DNA from: Loktanella sp.
GTDB lineage: Bacteria > Pseudomonadota > Alphaproteobacteria > Rhodobacterales > Rhodobacteraceae
Length of the DNA stretch: 50,455 nt
Reading direction: 5' to 3'
Assembly (NCBI GenBank): GCA_020201155.1
Contig: JAIVHI010000009.1
Span: forward strand, 1 to 50,455
A model generated the notes under the pieces. That model did no database searches. It worked only from the letters and a program-made list of their open reading frames with translations, and had not been told where the DNA came from. This document shows positions 1 through 7,692 of this stretch, piece after piece (positions within the stretch are counted from its first letter, which is position 1; the number at the start of each line of letters is the position of its first letter). The translations under genes were made by a program, and so were the position numbers.

Positions 1-1014
1 GTCAACCCCGCTTCCAAGATCATCTGCCGGATGCTGGACCAGAACCCCGAAGCGGTGATCGACGCTGCATGGTGCGAGACGCGTCTCAAGGCCGCGCTGG
101 CCCACCGCGACACGCTTTACGACGCGCCCTTCTACCGGCTGGTTCACGCCGAATCCGACGGCCTGCCCGGCGTGGTGATCGACCGCTTTGGCGATGTGGC
201 GGTGATCCAGCCCAACGCCGCATGGGCGGATGTGCTGATCGACACGCTGACCGACGCGCTGATCGCGGTCACAGGCGTCACCACCGTCATTCTCAACGGC
301 ACGGGCCGCGCCCGCACGCTGGAGGGTCTGGACGAACGGACCGAGGTCATCCGTGGCGATGCCCCCGATGGCCCGATCGCCGTGCCGATGAACGGTGCCA
401 CCTACATGGCCGACGTCATGGGCGGTCAGAAGACGGGCCTGTTCTTCGACCAGCGTGGCAACCATGCCTTCGCCGCCTCCCTGTCGCGGGGCGGGCGCGT
501 TCTGGACATGTTCAGCCACGTTGGCGGCTTCGGGCTGGCGGCACTGGCGCATGGGGCCAAGCATGTCCTTGCCGTCGACGGGTCGGCGCCCGCTCTCGAA
601 CTGGCCGAGGCGGGGGCAAAGGCGATGGGCTGCGCGGATACGTTCGAAACTCGCAAGGGCGATGCCTTCGATACCCTGACGGCACTGGGCGAAGAAGGCG
701 CGGTTTTCGACCTTGTGGTCTGCGACCCCCCGGCTTTTGCCCCGAACAAGCAGTCCGTCGAAGCGGGGCTGCGCGCCTATGAACGGATTGCACGGCTGGC
801 GGCACCTCTTGTGCGCGAGGGCGGATATCTTTGCCTGTGCTCTTGCTCGCACGCCGCTGATCTGACGCGGTTCCGCAACGCCTCTGCCCGTGGCATCGGG
901 CGTGCGGGGCGGCGGGGTCAGGTGATCCATACCGGCTTTGCCGGGCCGGATCACCCACTGCTGCCGCATCTGGCCGAATCGGGCTATCTCAAGGCGGTGT
1001 TCTTCCGGCTATGA
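1..1014 (+). CDS. Class I SAM-dependent rRNA methyltransferase, RlmI-like (5' partial)
   Basis: The reading frame is open from the first base of the window, and the residues before the first ATG at 31 (NPASKIICR) match the family, so the true start and the N-terminal PUA-like part lie upstream. Family members methylate a cytosine of 23S rRNA (RlmI/RlmK-like, m5C). Visible motifs are DQRGNH before the SAM fold, motif I VLDMFSHVGGFG, VCDPPAF (the NPPY-type catalytic loop) and a CSCSH cysteine motif near the C-terminus. The stop codon overlaps the next start (ATGA), suggesting translational coupling with the PIN-domain gene. The exact target base cannot be read from sequence. Confidence 0.88.
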   Translation, partial: VNPASKIICRMLDQNPEAVIDAAWCETRLKAALAHRDTLYDAPFYRLVHAESDGLPGVVIDRFGDVAVIQPNAAWADVLIDTLTDALIAVTGVTTVILNGTGRARTLEGLDERTEVIRGDAPDGPIAVPMNGATYMADVMGGQKTGLFFDQRGNHAFAASLSRGGRVLDMFSHVGGFGLAALAHGAKHVLAVDGSAPALELAEAGAKAMGCADTFETRKGDAFDTLTALGEEGAVFDLVVCDPPAFAPNKQSVEAGLRAYERIARLAAPLVREGGYLCLCSCSHAADLTRFRNASARGIGRAGRRGQVIHTGFAGPDHPLLPHLAESGYLKAVFFRL

Positions 1015-1550
1015 AGGTGCTGATCGACGCCTGCGTGCTTTATCCCACGGTCATGCGCGAAATGGTCGTGGGCTGTGCGGCGCAGGGGTTGTTCACACCA
1101 TGCTGGTCGGCCCGCATCCTCGAGGAATGGGCGCGGGCCGCGCGCAAGATCGGCCCCGAAGGCGAGGTTCTGGCACGCGGCGAGATCGCGGCGCTGTCCG
1201 CGCGCTGGCCGCGGGCGCAGGTCAGCTATCCCGCCGGGACCGAACGCCGTTACTGGCTGCCCGATCCAGACGACATCCACGTGCTGACCGCCGCGGCCGA
1301 AAGCGGCTGCGATGCGATCATGACGGCCAACGCCAAGGATTTCCCGGGCAACCTACTGGCCGAGGAGGGGCTGATGCGGGTCGACCCCGATGGCTTTTTG
1401 CTGCGCCTGCATGACGAAGCGCCCGACACCGTCGCGGCGGTCGGACAGGCGGTGCTGGCCGAGGCGCGGCGTCTGTCGGGCGAGGATTGGACCATGCGCG
1501 GCCTGATGAAGAAGGCCCGCCTTCCGCGCATCGGTAAACGCCTGATGTAG
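1011..1550 (+). CDS. PIN-domain protein (RSP_2648-like family)
   Basis: 179 aa. Starts with MKVLIDACVLYP, the first beta strand and first acidic residue of a PIN fold, and carries a second acidic cluster LPDPDDIHVL and an AIMTANAKDFP segment typical of PIN nucleases. PIN domains are Mg2+-dependent ribonucleases, often toxins. No antitoxin-like small gene precedes it. It instead overlaps the rRNA methyltransferase by 4 bp, so a housekeeping RNA-processing role is at least as likely as a toxin. The closest family I recall is the Rhodobacteraceae RSP_2648 PIN family. Its substrate is unknown. Confidence 0.8.
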   Translation: MKVLIDACVLYPTVMREMVVGCAAQGLFTPCWSARILEEWARAARKIGPEGEVLARGEIAALSARWPRAQVSYPAGTERRYWLPDPDDIHVLTAAAESGCDAIMTANAKDFPGNLLAEEGLMRVDPDGFLLRLHDEAPDTVAAVGQAVLAEARRLSGEDWTMRGLMKKARLPRIGKRLM

Positions 1551-1572
1551 GGCGGGGGTCACCCCGCCTTTA
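1551..1572 (+). terminator. Hairpin terminator after the PIN gene
   Basis: Stem GGCGGGG (1551-1557) pairs with CCCCGCC (1562-1568) around a GTCA loop and is followed by TTT. It begins one base after the PIN stop codon and lies between two convergent genes, so it probably serves both. Confidence 0.65.
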
Positions 1573-1581
1573 CGCGCGCAT

Positions 1582-2271
1582 TCAGCCTTCCACGCCCCAA
1601 CGCGCCTCGTTCATTTCGATCTTCAAGATCCGCTCGGCGGTTTTGGGATGGCTCATCAACCACGCGGGCGGCGTCCGCCCCTTCATGCCGGTCAGGTTTT
1701 CAAGCTTGGTGAACAGCGATTTCTGCGGCTTCGTCCCGATCCCGGCCTTGACCAGCAGGGCCGACGCATAGGCGTCCGCCTCGTATTCGTCGCCGCGTGA
1801 CAGCCGCGCCGCCAGAAGCGACATCAGCCCCGTGGCGATCCACGGCCCGATGAAAGGCACGAACCGCCCGAGGATCATCGCCAGCGCCGTGCGCATCGCG
1901 TTCTGCCCCGAAAAGTCGATCATCCGGCGGCGGGAATGGCCAAGGGCCACGTGCCCCAGCTCATGCGCGATCACACTGGCCATCTCCTCGGCCGAGACCT
2001 CGCCCGCCCGGTAGCGGTTGTAGAACCCGCGCGTGATGAAGATGCGCCCATCGGGGGCGGCCAGACCGTTCACGGGGTCGATTTCGTAGATGTGAACCTT
2101 GATGCGCGGCAGGTCCAGCGCACCTGCCAGCCGGTCGCAAAGCCGCTTGAGCACGGGATCGGCCAACTCGGTCGATTTGGCATCCAGTTCCTTGCGCGTC
2201 CGCCACGCCGAGAAGTGATACATCGCGACGCCGTAGAGAATGGCAAAGAGAATCGGGGTGAATTTCAACAT
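1582..2271 (-). CDS. M48 family metallopeptidase
   Basis: 229 aa. An N-terminal hydrophobic segment (about residues 3-18) should anchor it in the inner membrane. The zinc motif HELGH is at residues 103-107 and the third ligand region DEYEADAYAS at 161-170 gives the ExxxD expected of M48 proteases. A second hydrophobic stretch (about 136-156) lies between them. Related proteins (HtpX/BepA/LoiP group) degrade misfolded envelope proteins. The short size and single anchor resemble LoiP-like enzymes rather than four-helix HtpX. It is followed 17 bp upstream in sequence by the MOSC gene stop, in the same direction. Confidence 0.88.
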   Translation of the reverse strand: MLKFTPILFAILYGVAMYHFSAWRTRKELDAKSTELADPVLKRLCDRLAGALDLPRIKVHIYEIDPVNGLAAPDGRIFITRGFYNRYRAGEVSAEEMASVIAHELGHVALGHSRRRMIDFSGQNAMRTALAMILGRFVPFIGPWIATGLMSLLAARLSRGDEYEADAYASALLVKAGIGTKPQKSLFTKLENLTGMKGRTPPAWLMSHPKTAERILKIEMNEARWGVEG

Positions 2272-2288
2272 AGCCTATATATGGGGCG

Positions 2289-2921
2289 TCATGCGCCCTG
2301 CGCCAACCGCTCGCCCGCGATGCGGTGAAGGGCCGCATGGGCGGGAAGAGCCAGCAGACGGCGGAGGTAGTCGTGATCAGTCAATCCCGCGAGATAGGCA
2401 TCAAGATGTGCCGTTACGCTGATACGGTCGCCATTATAGGGATGATGCAGGATGTTTTGACCGGGTATCAGGTCACCGCCCTGCAAGACCCGCGCATAAG
2501 CACCCGGATGCCGCGAGGCCGCAAAGCGCTTTATCGCCTGCGGATCACCCACCCGTGCCGCGAATGTGACGCAGGGCACGCGCGGTGCGGTGATCTGCAG
2601 CCTTACCTCGCCGAGTTCAAGAACATCGCCAATTGCCAAATCGGAAGACGTGAGATCGTCAATCAGGAGGTTCTCGCCCATGAACCCTGCTGGGACGGTT
2701 TGCTTCAGTTCCGTCTCCCACCACGCGCGGTCGGCTTCGCCCAGCAGATAGATCGCCTGCTCGCGGCCACCGTGGTTCCGTGTATCGACGATCATATCCC
2801 CCTCGACGCCAAGGCGCCCGACCCTCGCAGAGGATTGCGGTGTCTTGAAATGTCCCGTCAGGCCGGATTTCGCCGCGATAGGTGTCGCGACACCGGCGGA
2901 AATGGCGATGAGCTTGTGCAT
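2289..2921 (-). CDS. MOSC domain-containing protein (YiiM-like)
   Basis: 210 aa from the start chosen at MHKLIAISAG, where family members begin. An in-frame ATG 13 codons upstream is possible but gives an atypical extension. MOSC domains are sulfur-carrier or molybdenum-cofactor binding modules. The conserved block with GVEGDMIVDTRNHGG, GENLLI and the single cysteine in PRVPCVTF is visible. YiiM-type proteins take part in reduction of N-hydroxylated compounds with the molybdenum cofactor. No molybdenum enzyme lies nearby, so the partner is unknown. Confidence 0.85.
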   Translation of the reverse strand: MHKLIAISAGVATPIAAKSGLTGHFKTPQSSARVGRLGVEGDMIVDTRNHGGREQAIYLLGEADRAWWETELKQTVPAGFMGENLLIDDLTSSDLAIGDVLELGEVRLQITAPRVPCVTFAARVGDPQAIKRFAASRHPGAYARVLQGGDLIPGQNILHHPYNGDRISVTAHLDAYLAGLTDHDYLRRLLALPAHAALHRIAGERLAQGA

Positions 2922-3017
2922 TAATGCCACAGTAATCCACATCAGGTTAGTTTCTGCCATCCTAAGGGAACAACGGCTGGCCCGACAGGTTCGTCTTCAG
3001 GGCACAGGAGCAGAAAG

Positions 3018-3161
3018 ATGTTCGATATCGATGATCAGGAACGGGCAATCGCGGCCAACGCGATCGAAAAGGCTTATCCACTGGAACAGCGGCTGCCGGA
3101 CAGCCTTGCGGCGCTGATGGATGAATTGCGACGGGTCGAGGCCGCTGAAAAGCGGCACTGA
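3018..3161 (+). CDS. Small acidic hypothetical protein, 47 aa
   Basis: A 47-aa frame starting MFDIDDQERAIAANAIEKAY, with an AGGAG ribosome-binding site seven bases before the ATG. It is rich in Glu, Asp and Ala, probably helical, with no membrane segment or cysteine. It diverges from the MOSC gene and converges with the VWA gene, ending 15 bp before the latter's stop. The good ribosome-binding site and clean fit into the gap support a real gene. I do not recognise a family. Confidence 0.55.
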   Translation: MFDIDDQERAIAANAIEKAYPLEQRLPDSLAALMDELRRVEAAEKRH

Positions 3162-3176
3162 TCGTCAGGCAACCTG

Positions 3177-4364
3177 TCAGGCGGTCAATGCCTTCATGCC
3201 TTGCTGAAGCCCCTCCAGCGTCATCGGCACCATGCGGTCGGTGCCGAACACCTCCTGCACCATGGCGATTGACTGGGTATAGGGCCAGTATTTCCGCGGG
3301 ACAGGGTTGATCCAAAGGTGCGCGGGCCACTGATCGCGCGCACGCATCAACCAGGTTTCGCCGCTTTCCCTGTTCCAATGTTCGTTCGCACCGCCCGGCA
3401 CAGCGATCTCGTAGGGCGACATCGAGGCGTCGCCCACGAAAATGCATTTGTAGTCAGAGCCATAGGTTCGCAGCAGATCCTGTGTCGGGACCTGCGCGTC
3501 CCAGCGGCGGGCATTGTCGCGCCAGACGCCTTCGTAAAGGCAGTTGTGAAAGTAGTAATGCTCCAGCGTCTTGAACTCGGCCCTTGCGGCGCTGAACAAT
3601 TCCTCGACCACCTTGATATGCGGATCCATCGAGCCGCCCACGTCCAGAAACAGCAGGACCTTGACCGCATTGCGTCGCTCTGGCCGCGTTTGCACGTCAA
3701 GATAACCGTGCTCGGCGGTCGCGCGAATGGTGCCGTTCAGATCCAGCTCTTCCGCCGCGCCGTCGCGCGCCCACTTGCGCAGACGTTTCAGCGCCACCTT
3801 GATGTTGCGCGTCCCAAGTTCGACGCCGTCGTCGAGATTGCGGAATTCGCGCTTGTCCCAGACCTTGACCGCCCGCTGGTGGCGGCTTTCGTTCTGGCCG
3901 ATCCGCACGCCTTCGGGGTTGTAGCCATAGGCCCCGAAAGGCGAGGTGCCCGCGGTGCCCACCCACTTGTTGCCACCCTGATGGCGGCCCTTCTGCTCCT
4001 CCAGCCGCTTTTTCAGCGTCTCCATCAGCTTGTCGAACCCGCCCAGTGCCTCGATCTCGGCGCGTTCCTGCGGGGTCATGTGCTTTTCGGCCATCTTGGT
4101 CAGCCAGTCTTCGGGCAGGTCCATCGCCTCCAGCACGTCATCGCTGCTGATGGATTCTAGCCCTTCGAATGTGGCCGCAAAGGCCTGATCGAACCGGTCG
4201 ATGTGCCGCTCGTCCTTGACCATCGTGGTGCGGGCCAGAAAATAGAAGGCGTCCACGTCGTAGGTCGCAAGGCCCGCTTTCATGCCTTCGAGAAACGCCA
4301 GAAACTCCCGCAGGCTGACCGGGACACGGGCGGCGCGGAGGTTTTCGAAAAACGGAAGGAACAT
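3177..4364 (-). CDS. VWA domain protein, CoxE-like
   Basis: 395 aa. The C-terminal von Willebrand factor A domain starts at about residue 233, with the metal-site region FLDVGGSMDPH (about 239-249). The usual DxSxS MIDAS has Gly in place of the first Ser, as I recall for this CoxE-like subfamily. The N-terminal half is helical and charged. CoxE-type VWA proteins work with MoxR-type AAA+ ATPases to insert cofactors or remodel clients (CoxD/CoxE, NorQ/NorD, RavA/ViaA). A MoxR ATPase is encoded 1.9 kb upstream on the same strand. The start is 4 bp after the stop of the 56-aa membrane protein gene, so the two are co-transcribed. Confidence 0.9.
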   Translation of the reverse strand: MFLPFFENLRAARVPVSLREFLAFLEGMKAGLATYDVDAFYFLARTTMVKDERHIDRFDQAFAATFEGLESISSDDVLEAMDLPEDWLTKMAEKHMTPQERAEIEALGGFDKLMETLKKRLEEQKGRHQGGNKWVGTAGTSPFGAYGYNPEGVRIGQNESRHQRAVKVWDKREFRNLDDGVELGTRNIKVALKRLRKWARDGAAEELDLNGTIRATAEHGYLDVQTRPERRNAVKVLLFLDVGGSMDPHIKVVEELFSAARAEFKTLEHYYFHNCLYEGVWRDNARRWDAQVPTQDLLRTYGSDYKCIFVGDASMSPYEIAVPGGANEHWNRESGETWLMRARDQWPAHLWINPVPRKYWPYTQSIAMVQEVFGTDRMVPMTLEGLQQGMKALTA

Positions 4365-4368
4365 CGCC

Positions 4369-4539
4369 TCAGGTGTAGCTGCGTTCGACGAAGATCAGGA
4401 CGAACAAACCGACCAATCCGAAGATCATCCCATAGGCCGCGGCCCATTGCGCCATGTCAGCCGGTTTCCCGCCGCGCTTTTTGGCGCGGACTGCGCCGAG
4501 CAGCGCACCAAGGACTATGCCAGCCAGCGGAAAGATCAT
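4369..4539 (-). CDS. Small two-helix membrane protein, 56 aa
   Basis: This short frame (MIFPLAGIVLGALLGAVRAK at its start) fits between the DUF2927 and VWA genes, 10 bp and 4 bp from them. It has two hydrophobic stretches, about residues 2-17 and 35-51, separated by a basic segment (RAKKRGGK), so a hairpin topology with a cytoplasmic positive loop is likely. I know no function. Its tight packing with the VWA gene suggests it belongs to the MoxR/VWA module, possibly as a membrane anchor. Confidence 0.75.
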   Translation of the reverse strand: MIFPLAGIVLGALLGAVRAKKRGGKPADMAQWAAAYGMIFGLVGLFVLIFVERSYT

Positions 4540-4549
4540 GGATTCGGCC

Positions 4550-6022
4550 TCAGTAGGGGCGCAGAGAGGCGACTTCGTTCAGCCGGTCCTGCACGTTGAT
4601 ATCAGTGCCGAAGCCGTATCGCGCCCATCCCAGACTGTCCAGACGCACGGCTTCCGCTTCGACCGAGTTTCCGATCATGTCCAGCGCCTCGGCTTCGAAC
4701 ATCATCAGCGTCGACATCAAGGCGGCATTCTGGTGCTGGCGTGCGATGGGAATCGATCCGCGGGCCAGTTCCAACGTGGCCTGCGCATCGCCCGCCCCCA
4801 GTGCGTAGGCCGCTTTCTGAACTGCGATGTGGGCCGTGTGGATCTGCGTGATTGGACTGGCCTGATAGATCCGTTCCGCCGCGTTGAACGCGGCGATGGA
4901 TCCGGCGCGGTCAAAGCCGACAAGAAGCCGGCCGTAGGCGTATTGGGCAAAGGCTTCCCGGATGCCGCGCCAACCGTATCTTTGCGCAAGGGACACCGCG
5001 CGCGCCGCCGAAGACCGCCGCGCGCCGGGGCTGGCCCCGTTCGACAGGGCGGTTTCCATCGCGTCGGCCCAATCGCGGGACGTATCGGCACCCGCCTGTC
5101 GCTTGGCGCGTTCGCCCGCCGGATTGAGAGACGCGAGGATGCCGGGCACGACAGCGGCCGCCTCGGCGCGGGTCATGCCATTGCGCAGGCGGGGGTGGTA
5201 ATAGACCTGCAACATCAGCATGTCGAAGCCCGTCAGCACCGCGTGAATATTGTCGTCGTTGAAAACGGAATCGGGCAGGCGATAAAGGTCGTTCAACGGG
5301 CCAAGCCCCTGCGCCAGTTCCTCGTGCAGGCAGTCGCGGATTTCCTGCGGGGCGGCGTCGGCGGGCACGAACATGGCGACGCGATCGCGGCGCTTCAGGG
5401 TGGTCCAGTCGGTCAGCGGGGTGTTGCGGGCACCGAGGAATTCAGACCACGTGGTCAGGCGCGGGACGACGAAACAGGCGGCGTGCGGGACGGCACGTTG
5501 CAGCGCAGCCTGCGGCACCGCTTCGATGGTGACATTTGCGGTGGGGGCATCCGTCAGGGAAATGTCCAGTCCCGCCTCGCGGCGCAAACGGCCTAGGAGT
5601 TGTGACAGATCGGCCCGCAACGGCTCGGACGCGGGGCCCGCGATCCTTACGGTTATGGGGCCTTCGAAACGGGTCAGTACAGGGACGACCTTGCCGCTTT
5701 CGAGCCGGAAAGCGAGGTCGAGGAAATCTTCGGCCATCTCGGTGTTGGTGCGGGTCGCGGGGATCGGCGTGGCGTCGGTGAACATCTGCATCGGGGGCAG
5801 GGCGCTGTCGAGCGTGACCGCACGTGTCGCCTCGGGGGCCTGCTGGGTCGGGGTGCAGGACGCAACGAAGGTCAGGGCAAAGACGGCGACCCGGTAGCCC
5901 AGCCGCCGGCGCGCTTCGGTCGCACCCGATCTGTAAGGGAGGGTCGTGCCACAACCAAACCCGCCCTGTCGAAGGGCGTTGACGCTTTGGCGAATGTCGA
6001 CCGGCATCTTTGCCTTGGTCAA
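4550..6022 (-). CDS. DUF2927 domain lipoprotein
   Basis: 490 aa from the first ATG. A hydrophobic run followed by FVASC gives a lipobox with Cys56, so the mature protein is probably an envelope lipoprotein. The 55-residue leader is long and the real start may be a downstream non-ATG codon. The DUF2927 region follows, with the DFLDLAFRLE segment just after the lipobox and the conserved stretch with CLHEELAQGLGPLNDLYRLPDSVFNDD in two parts at about 270-300. The EELAQ segment recalls metalloprotease-like helices. The C-terminal third is alanine-rich and helical, like TPR repeats. It sits between the MoxR gene and the small membrane protein gene on the same strand. Confidence 0.82.
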   Translation of the reverse strand: MTKAKMPVDIRQSVNALRQGGFGCGTTLPYRSGATEARRRLGYRVAVFALTFVASCTPTQQAPEATRAVTLDSALPPMQMFTDATPIPATRTNTEMAEDFLDLAFRLESGKVVPVLTRFEGPITVRIAGPASEPLRADLSQLLGRLRREAGLDISLTDAPTANVTIEAVPQAALQRAVPHAACFVVPRLTTWSEFLGARNTPLTDWTTLKRRDRVAMFVPADAAPQEIRDCLHEELAQGLGPLNDLYRLPDSVFNDDNIHAVLTGFDMLMLQVYYHPRLRNGMTRAEAAAVVPGILASLNPAGERAKRQAGADTSRDWADAMETALSNGASPGARRSSAARAVSLAQRYGWRGIREAFAQYAYGRLLVGFDRAGSIAAFNAAERIYQASPITQIHTAHIAVQKAAYALGAGDAQATLELARGSIPIARQHQNAALMSTLMMFEAEALDMIGNSVEAEAVRLDSLGWARYGFGTDINVQDRLNEVASLRPY

Positions 6023-6245
6023 GCCTGCTCTCCTTTATCCGTCAGCCCATGCTGCTGTGGGACTGCGGCTCCTCTTGGGCGCAAATCAGGCAAAGCCGTG
6101 ATCCGGCGCAGGAGCAGGGGCCATTAACGCCGGGCCGATGCCTGCAGGCGACGCCTAAGACGCCTTCTGGCAGGGAAAGCCGCAAAGCGTTGCCTGAAAG
6201 ACCCATCGGTTATCAGGAAAAACCTCTCAATCCCCGAGGTTGCGA

Positions 6246-7085
6246 TCAGCCCTGTCTGCGCGCCATGAAGGCCAGCCGCTCGAACAGATGCACATCCTGT
6301 TCGTTTTTCAGCAGGGCACCATGCAGCTTGGGCAACGCGTTCTTTCCATCGCCTTTGAGGTCAGCTGCCGTCAGATCCTCGGCCAGCAGAAGCTTGAGCC
6401 AGTCCAGAACCTCGGAGGTCGAAGGCTTTTTCTTGAGCCCGGCCGTTTCGCGCAGCGCGTAGAACTGCGTCAGCGCCGTGGTCAGCAGATCGGCCTTGAT
6501 GCCGGGATGGTGGACTTCGACGATCTGCCGGAGCGTATCCATGTCCGGAAACCGGATGTAGTGAAAGAAACAGCGGCGCAGGAAGGCGTCGGGCAGTTCC
6601 TTTTCGTTGTTCGAGGTGATGATGACGATCGGTCGCACCTGAGCCCTAATCGTCTCGCCGGTTTCGTAGACGTGGAATTCCATCCGGTCCAGCTCTTGCA
6701 GCAGGTCGTTGGGAAACTCGATATCGGCCTTGTCGATCTCGTCGATCAGCAGCACCGACTTTTCGGTGGCGGTAAAGGCCTGCCACAGCTTGCCGCGGCG
6801 GATGTAGTTCGACACGTCATGCACGCGCGCGTCACCCAGCTGGCTGTCGCGCAACCGGCTGACGGCGTCGTATTCGTAAAGGCCCTGCTGGGCCTTGGTG
6901 GTCGACTTCACATGCCATTCGATCATCGGCAGGTTCAGCCCCGCCGCGACCTGCCGCGCCAGTTCGGTCTTGCCGGTTCCCGGCTCGCCCTTGACCAGCA
7001 GGGGCCGTTCGAGGGTGACGGCGGCATTCACGGCAATGGCCAGGTCGTCAGTGGAAATATAGTCGTCGGTGCCGGTGAACTGCAT
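6246..7085 (-). CDS. MoxR family AAA+ ATPase
   Basis: 279 aa. Walker A GEPGTGKT at residues 33-40, Walker B LLIDEIDK at 112-119, sensor 1 IITSNNE around 155-161 and the RR arginine-finger pair near 170. Length and motifs fit the MoxR branch that pairs with VWA proteins as chaperones or metal insertases. The VWA partner is encoded downstream on the same strand, separated by the DUF2927 and small membrane protein genes. A 224-bp gap to the DUF2927 gene leaves open whether it is one transcript. That gap contains no convincing gene. Confidence 0.9.
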   Translation of the reverse strand: MQFTGTDDYISTDDLAIAVNAAVTLERPLLVKGEPGTGKTELARQVAAGLNLPMIEWHVKSTTKAQQGLYEYDAVSRLRDSQLGDARVHDVSNYIRRGKLWQAFTATEKSVLLIDEIDKADIEFPNDLLQELDRMEFHVYETGETIRAQVRPIVIITSNNEKELPDAFLRRCFFHYIRFPDMDTLRQIVEVHHPGIKADLLTTALTQFYALRETAGLKKKPSTSEVLDWLKLLLAEDLTAADLKGDGKNALPKLHGALLKNEQDVHLFERLAFMARRQG

Positions 7086-7268
7086 TCGTAACCCTTTCGT
7101 GCTGGCGGCACGCTAGACCGGGAGGCCGGTGCCATCAACTGTGTGTCCGCACACGTTTTGGGGGGTGACAGAAACCATGTCAGGGCTTAAAGACACCCTT
7201 AAATACGGGGTTTTTCGATGACAGTGCAACACGCGAAAATGGTGTCGGAGCAAAAAGGGGAAGATCAA

Positions 7269-7691
7269 ATGAAAGTCGAAGTCTTTTTGCCGGAAGACTA
7301 CCGTCCCGCCGAAGACGAGCCGTTCATGAACGAACGACAGGTCGAATACTTCCGCCGGAAACTGATCAACTGGAAAAGTGACCTGATGGAAGATACCCGC
7401 GACACGGTCGCAGGGATGAAGGACCAGACCCGCAACATTCCCGACATCGCCGACCGTGCATCCGAAGAAACCGACCGCGCGCTCGAGTTGCGCACGCGCG
7501 ACCGTCAGCGCAAGCTGGTTTCCAAGATCGACGCCGCCCTGCGCCGCATCGAAGAGGGTGAATACGGCTACTGCGAGATTACCGGCGATCCGATCAGCCT
7601 CAAGCGTCTTGATGCGCGTCCCATCGCGACCATGAGCCTTGAGGCTCAGGAACGGCACGAACGCGGCGAACGGGTGCACCGCAAGGACTGA
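7269..7691 (+). CDS. dksA: RNA polymerase-binding transcription factor DksA
   Basis: 140 aa from the ATG at 7269, preceded by a purine-rich AGGGGAAG site. Upstream in-frame ATGs at 7218 and 7239 give an atypical extension. DksA enters the secondary channel of RNA polymerase and with ppGpp represses stable-RNA promoters. The coiled-coil tip motif DxxDxA is intact (D59, D62, A64). The C-terminal globular region keeps the family frame, but only one of the four zinc-finger cysteines remains (Cys102 in GYCEITGDP). The other positions are Thr, Met and Glu-type residues, so zinc is probably not bound. One base separates its stop from the monooxygenase start. Confidence 0.93.
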   Translation: MKVEVFLPEDYRPAEDEPFMNERQVEYFRRKLINWKSDLMEDTRDTVAGMKDQTRNIPDIADRASEETDRALELRTRDRQRKLVSKIDAALRRIEEGEYGYCEITGDPISLKRLDARPIATMSLEAQERHERGERVHRKD

Positions 7692-7692
7692 C

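Noticed and set aside
1011-1550. PIN protein as the toxin of a toxin-antitoxin pair
   Set aside because: No antitoxin-sized gene is adjacent and the gene is coupled to an rRNA methyltransferase instead.
4454-5596. Long plus-strand open frame of 380 codons opposite the DUF2927 gene
   Set aside because: Arg/Gly/Ala-rich composition typical of antisense frames in GC-rich DNA; the minus strand encodes a family protein with a lipobox.
7138-7165. GTGTG/CACAC hairpin with T run upstream of dksA as a terminator
   Set aside because: Stem of only five or six pairs and no plus-strand gene upstream to terminate.
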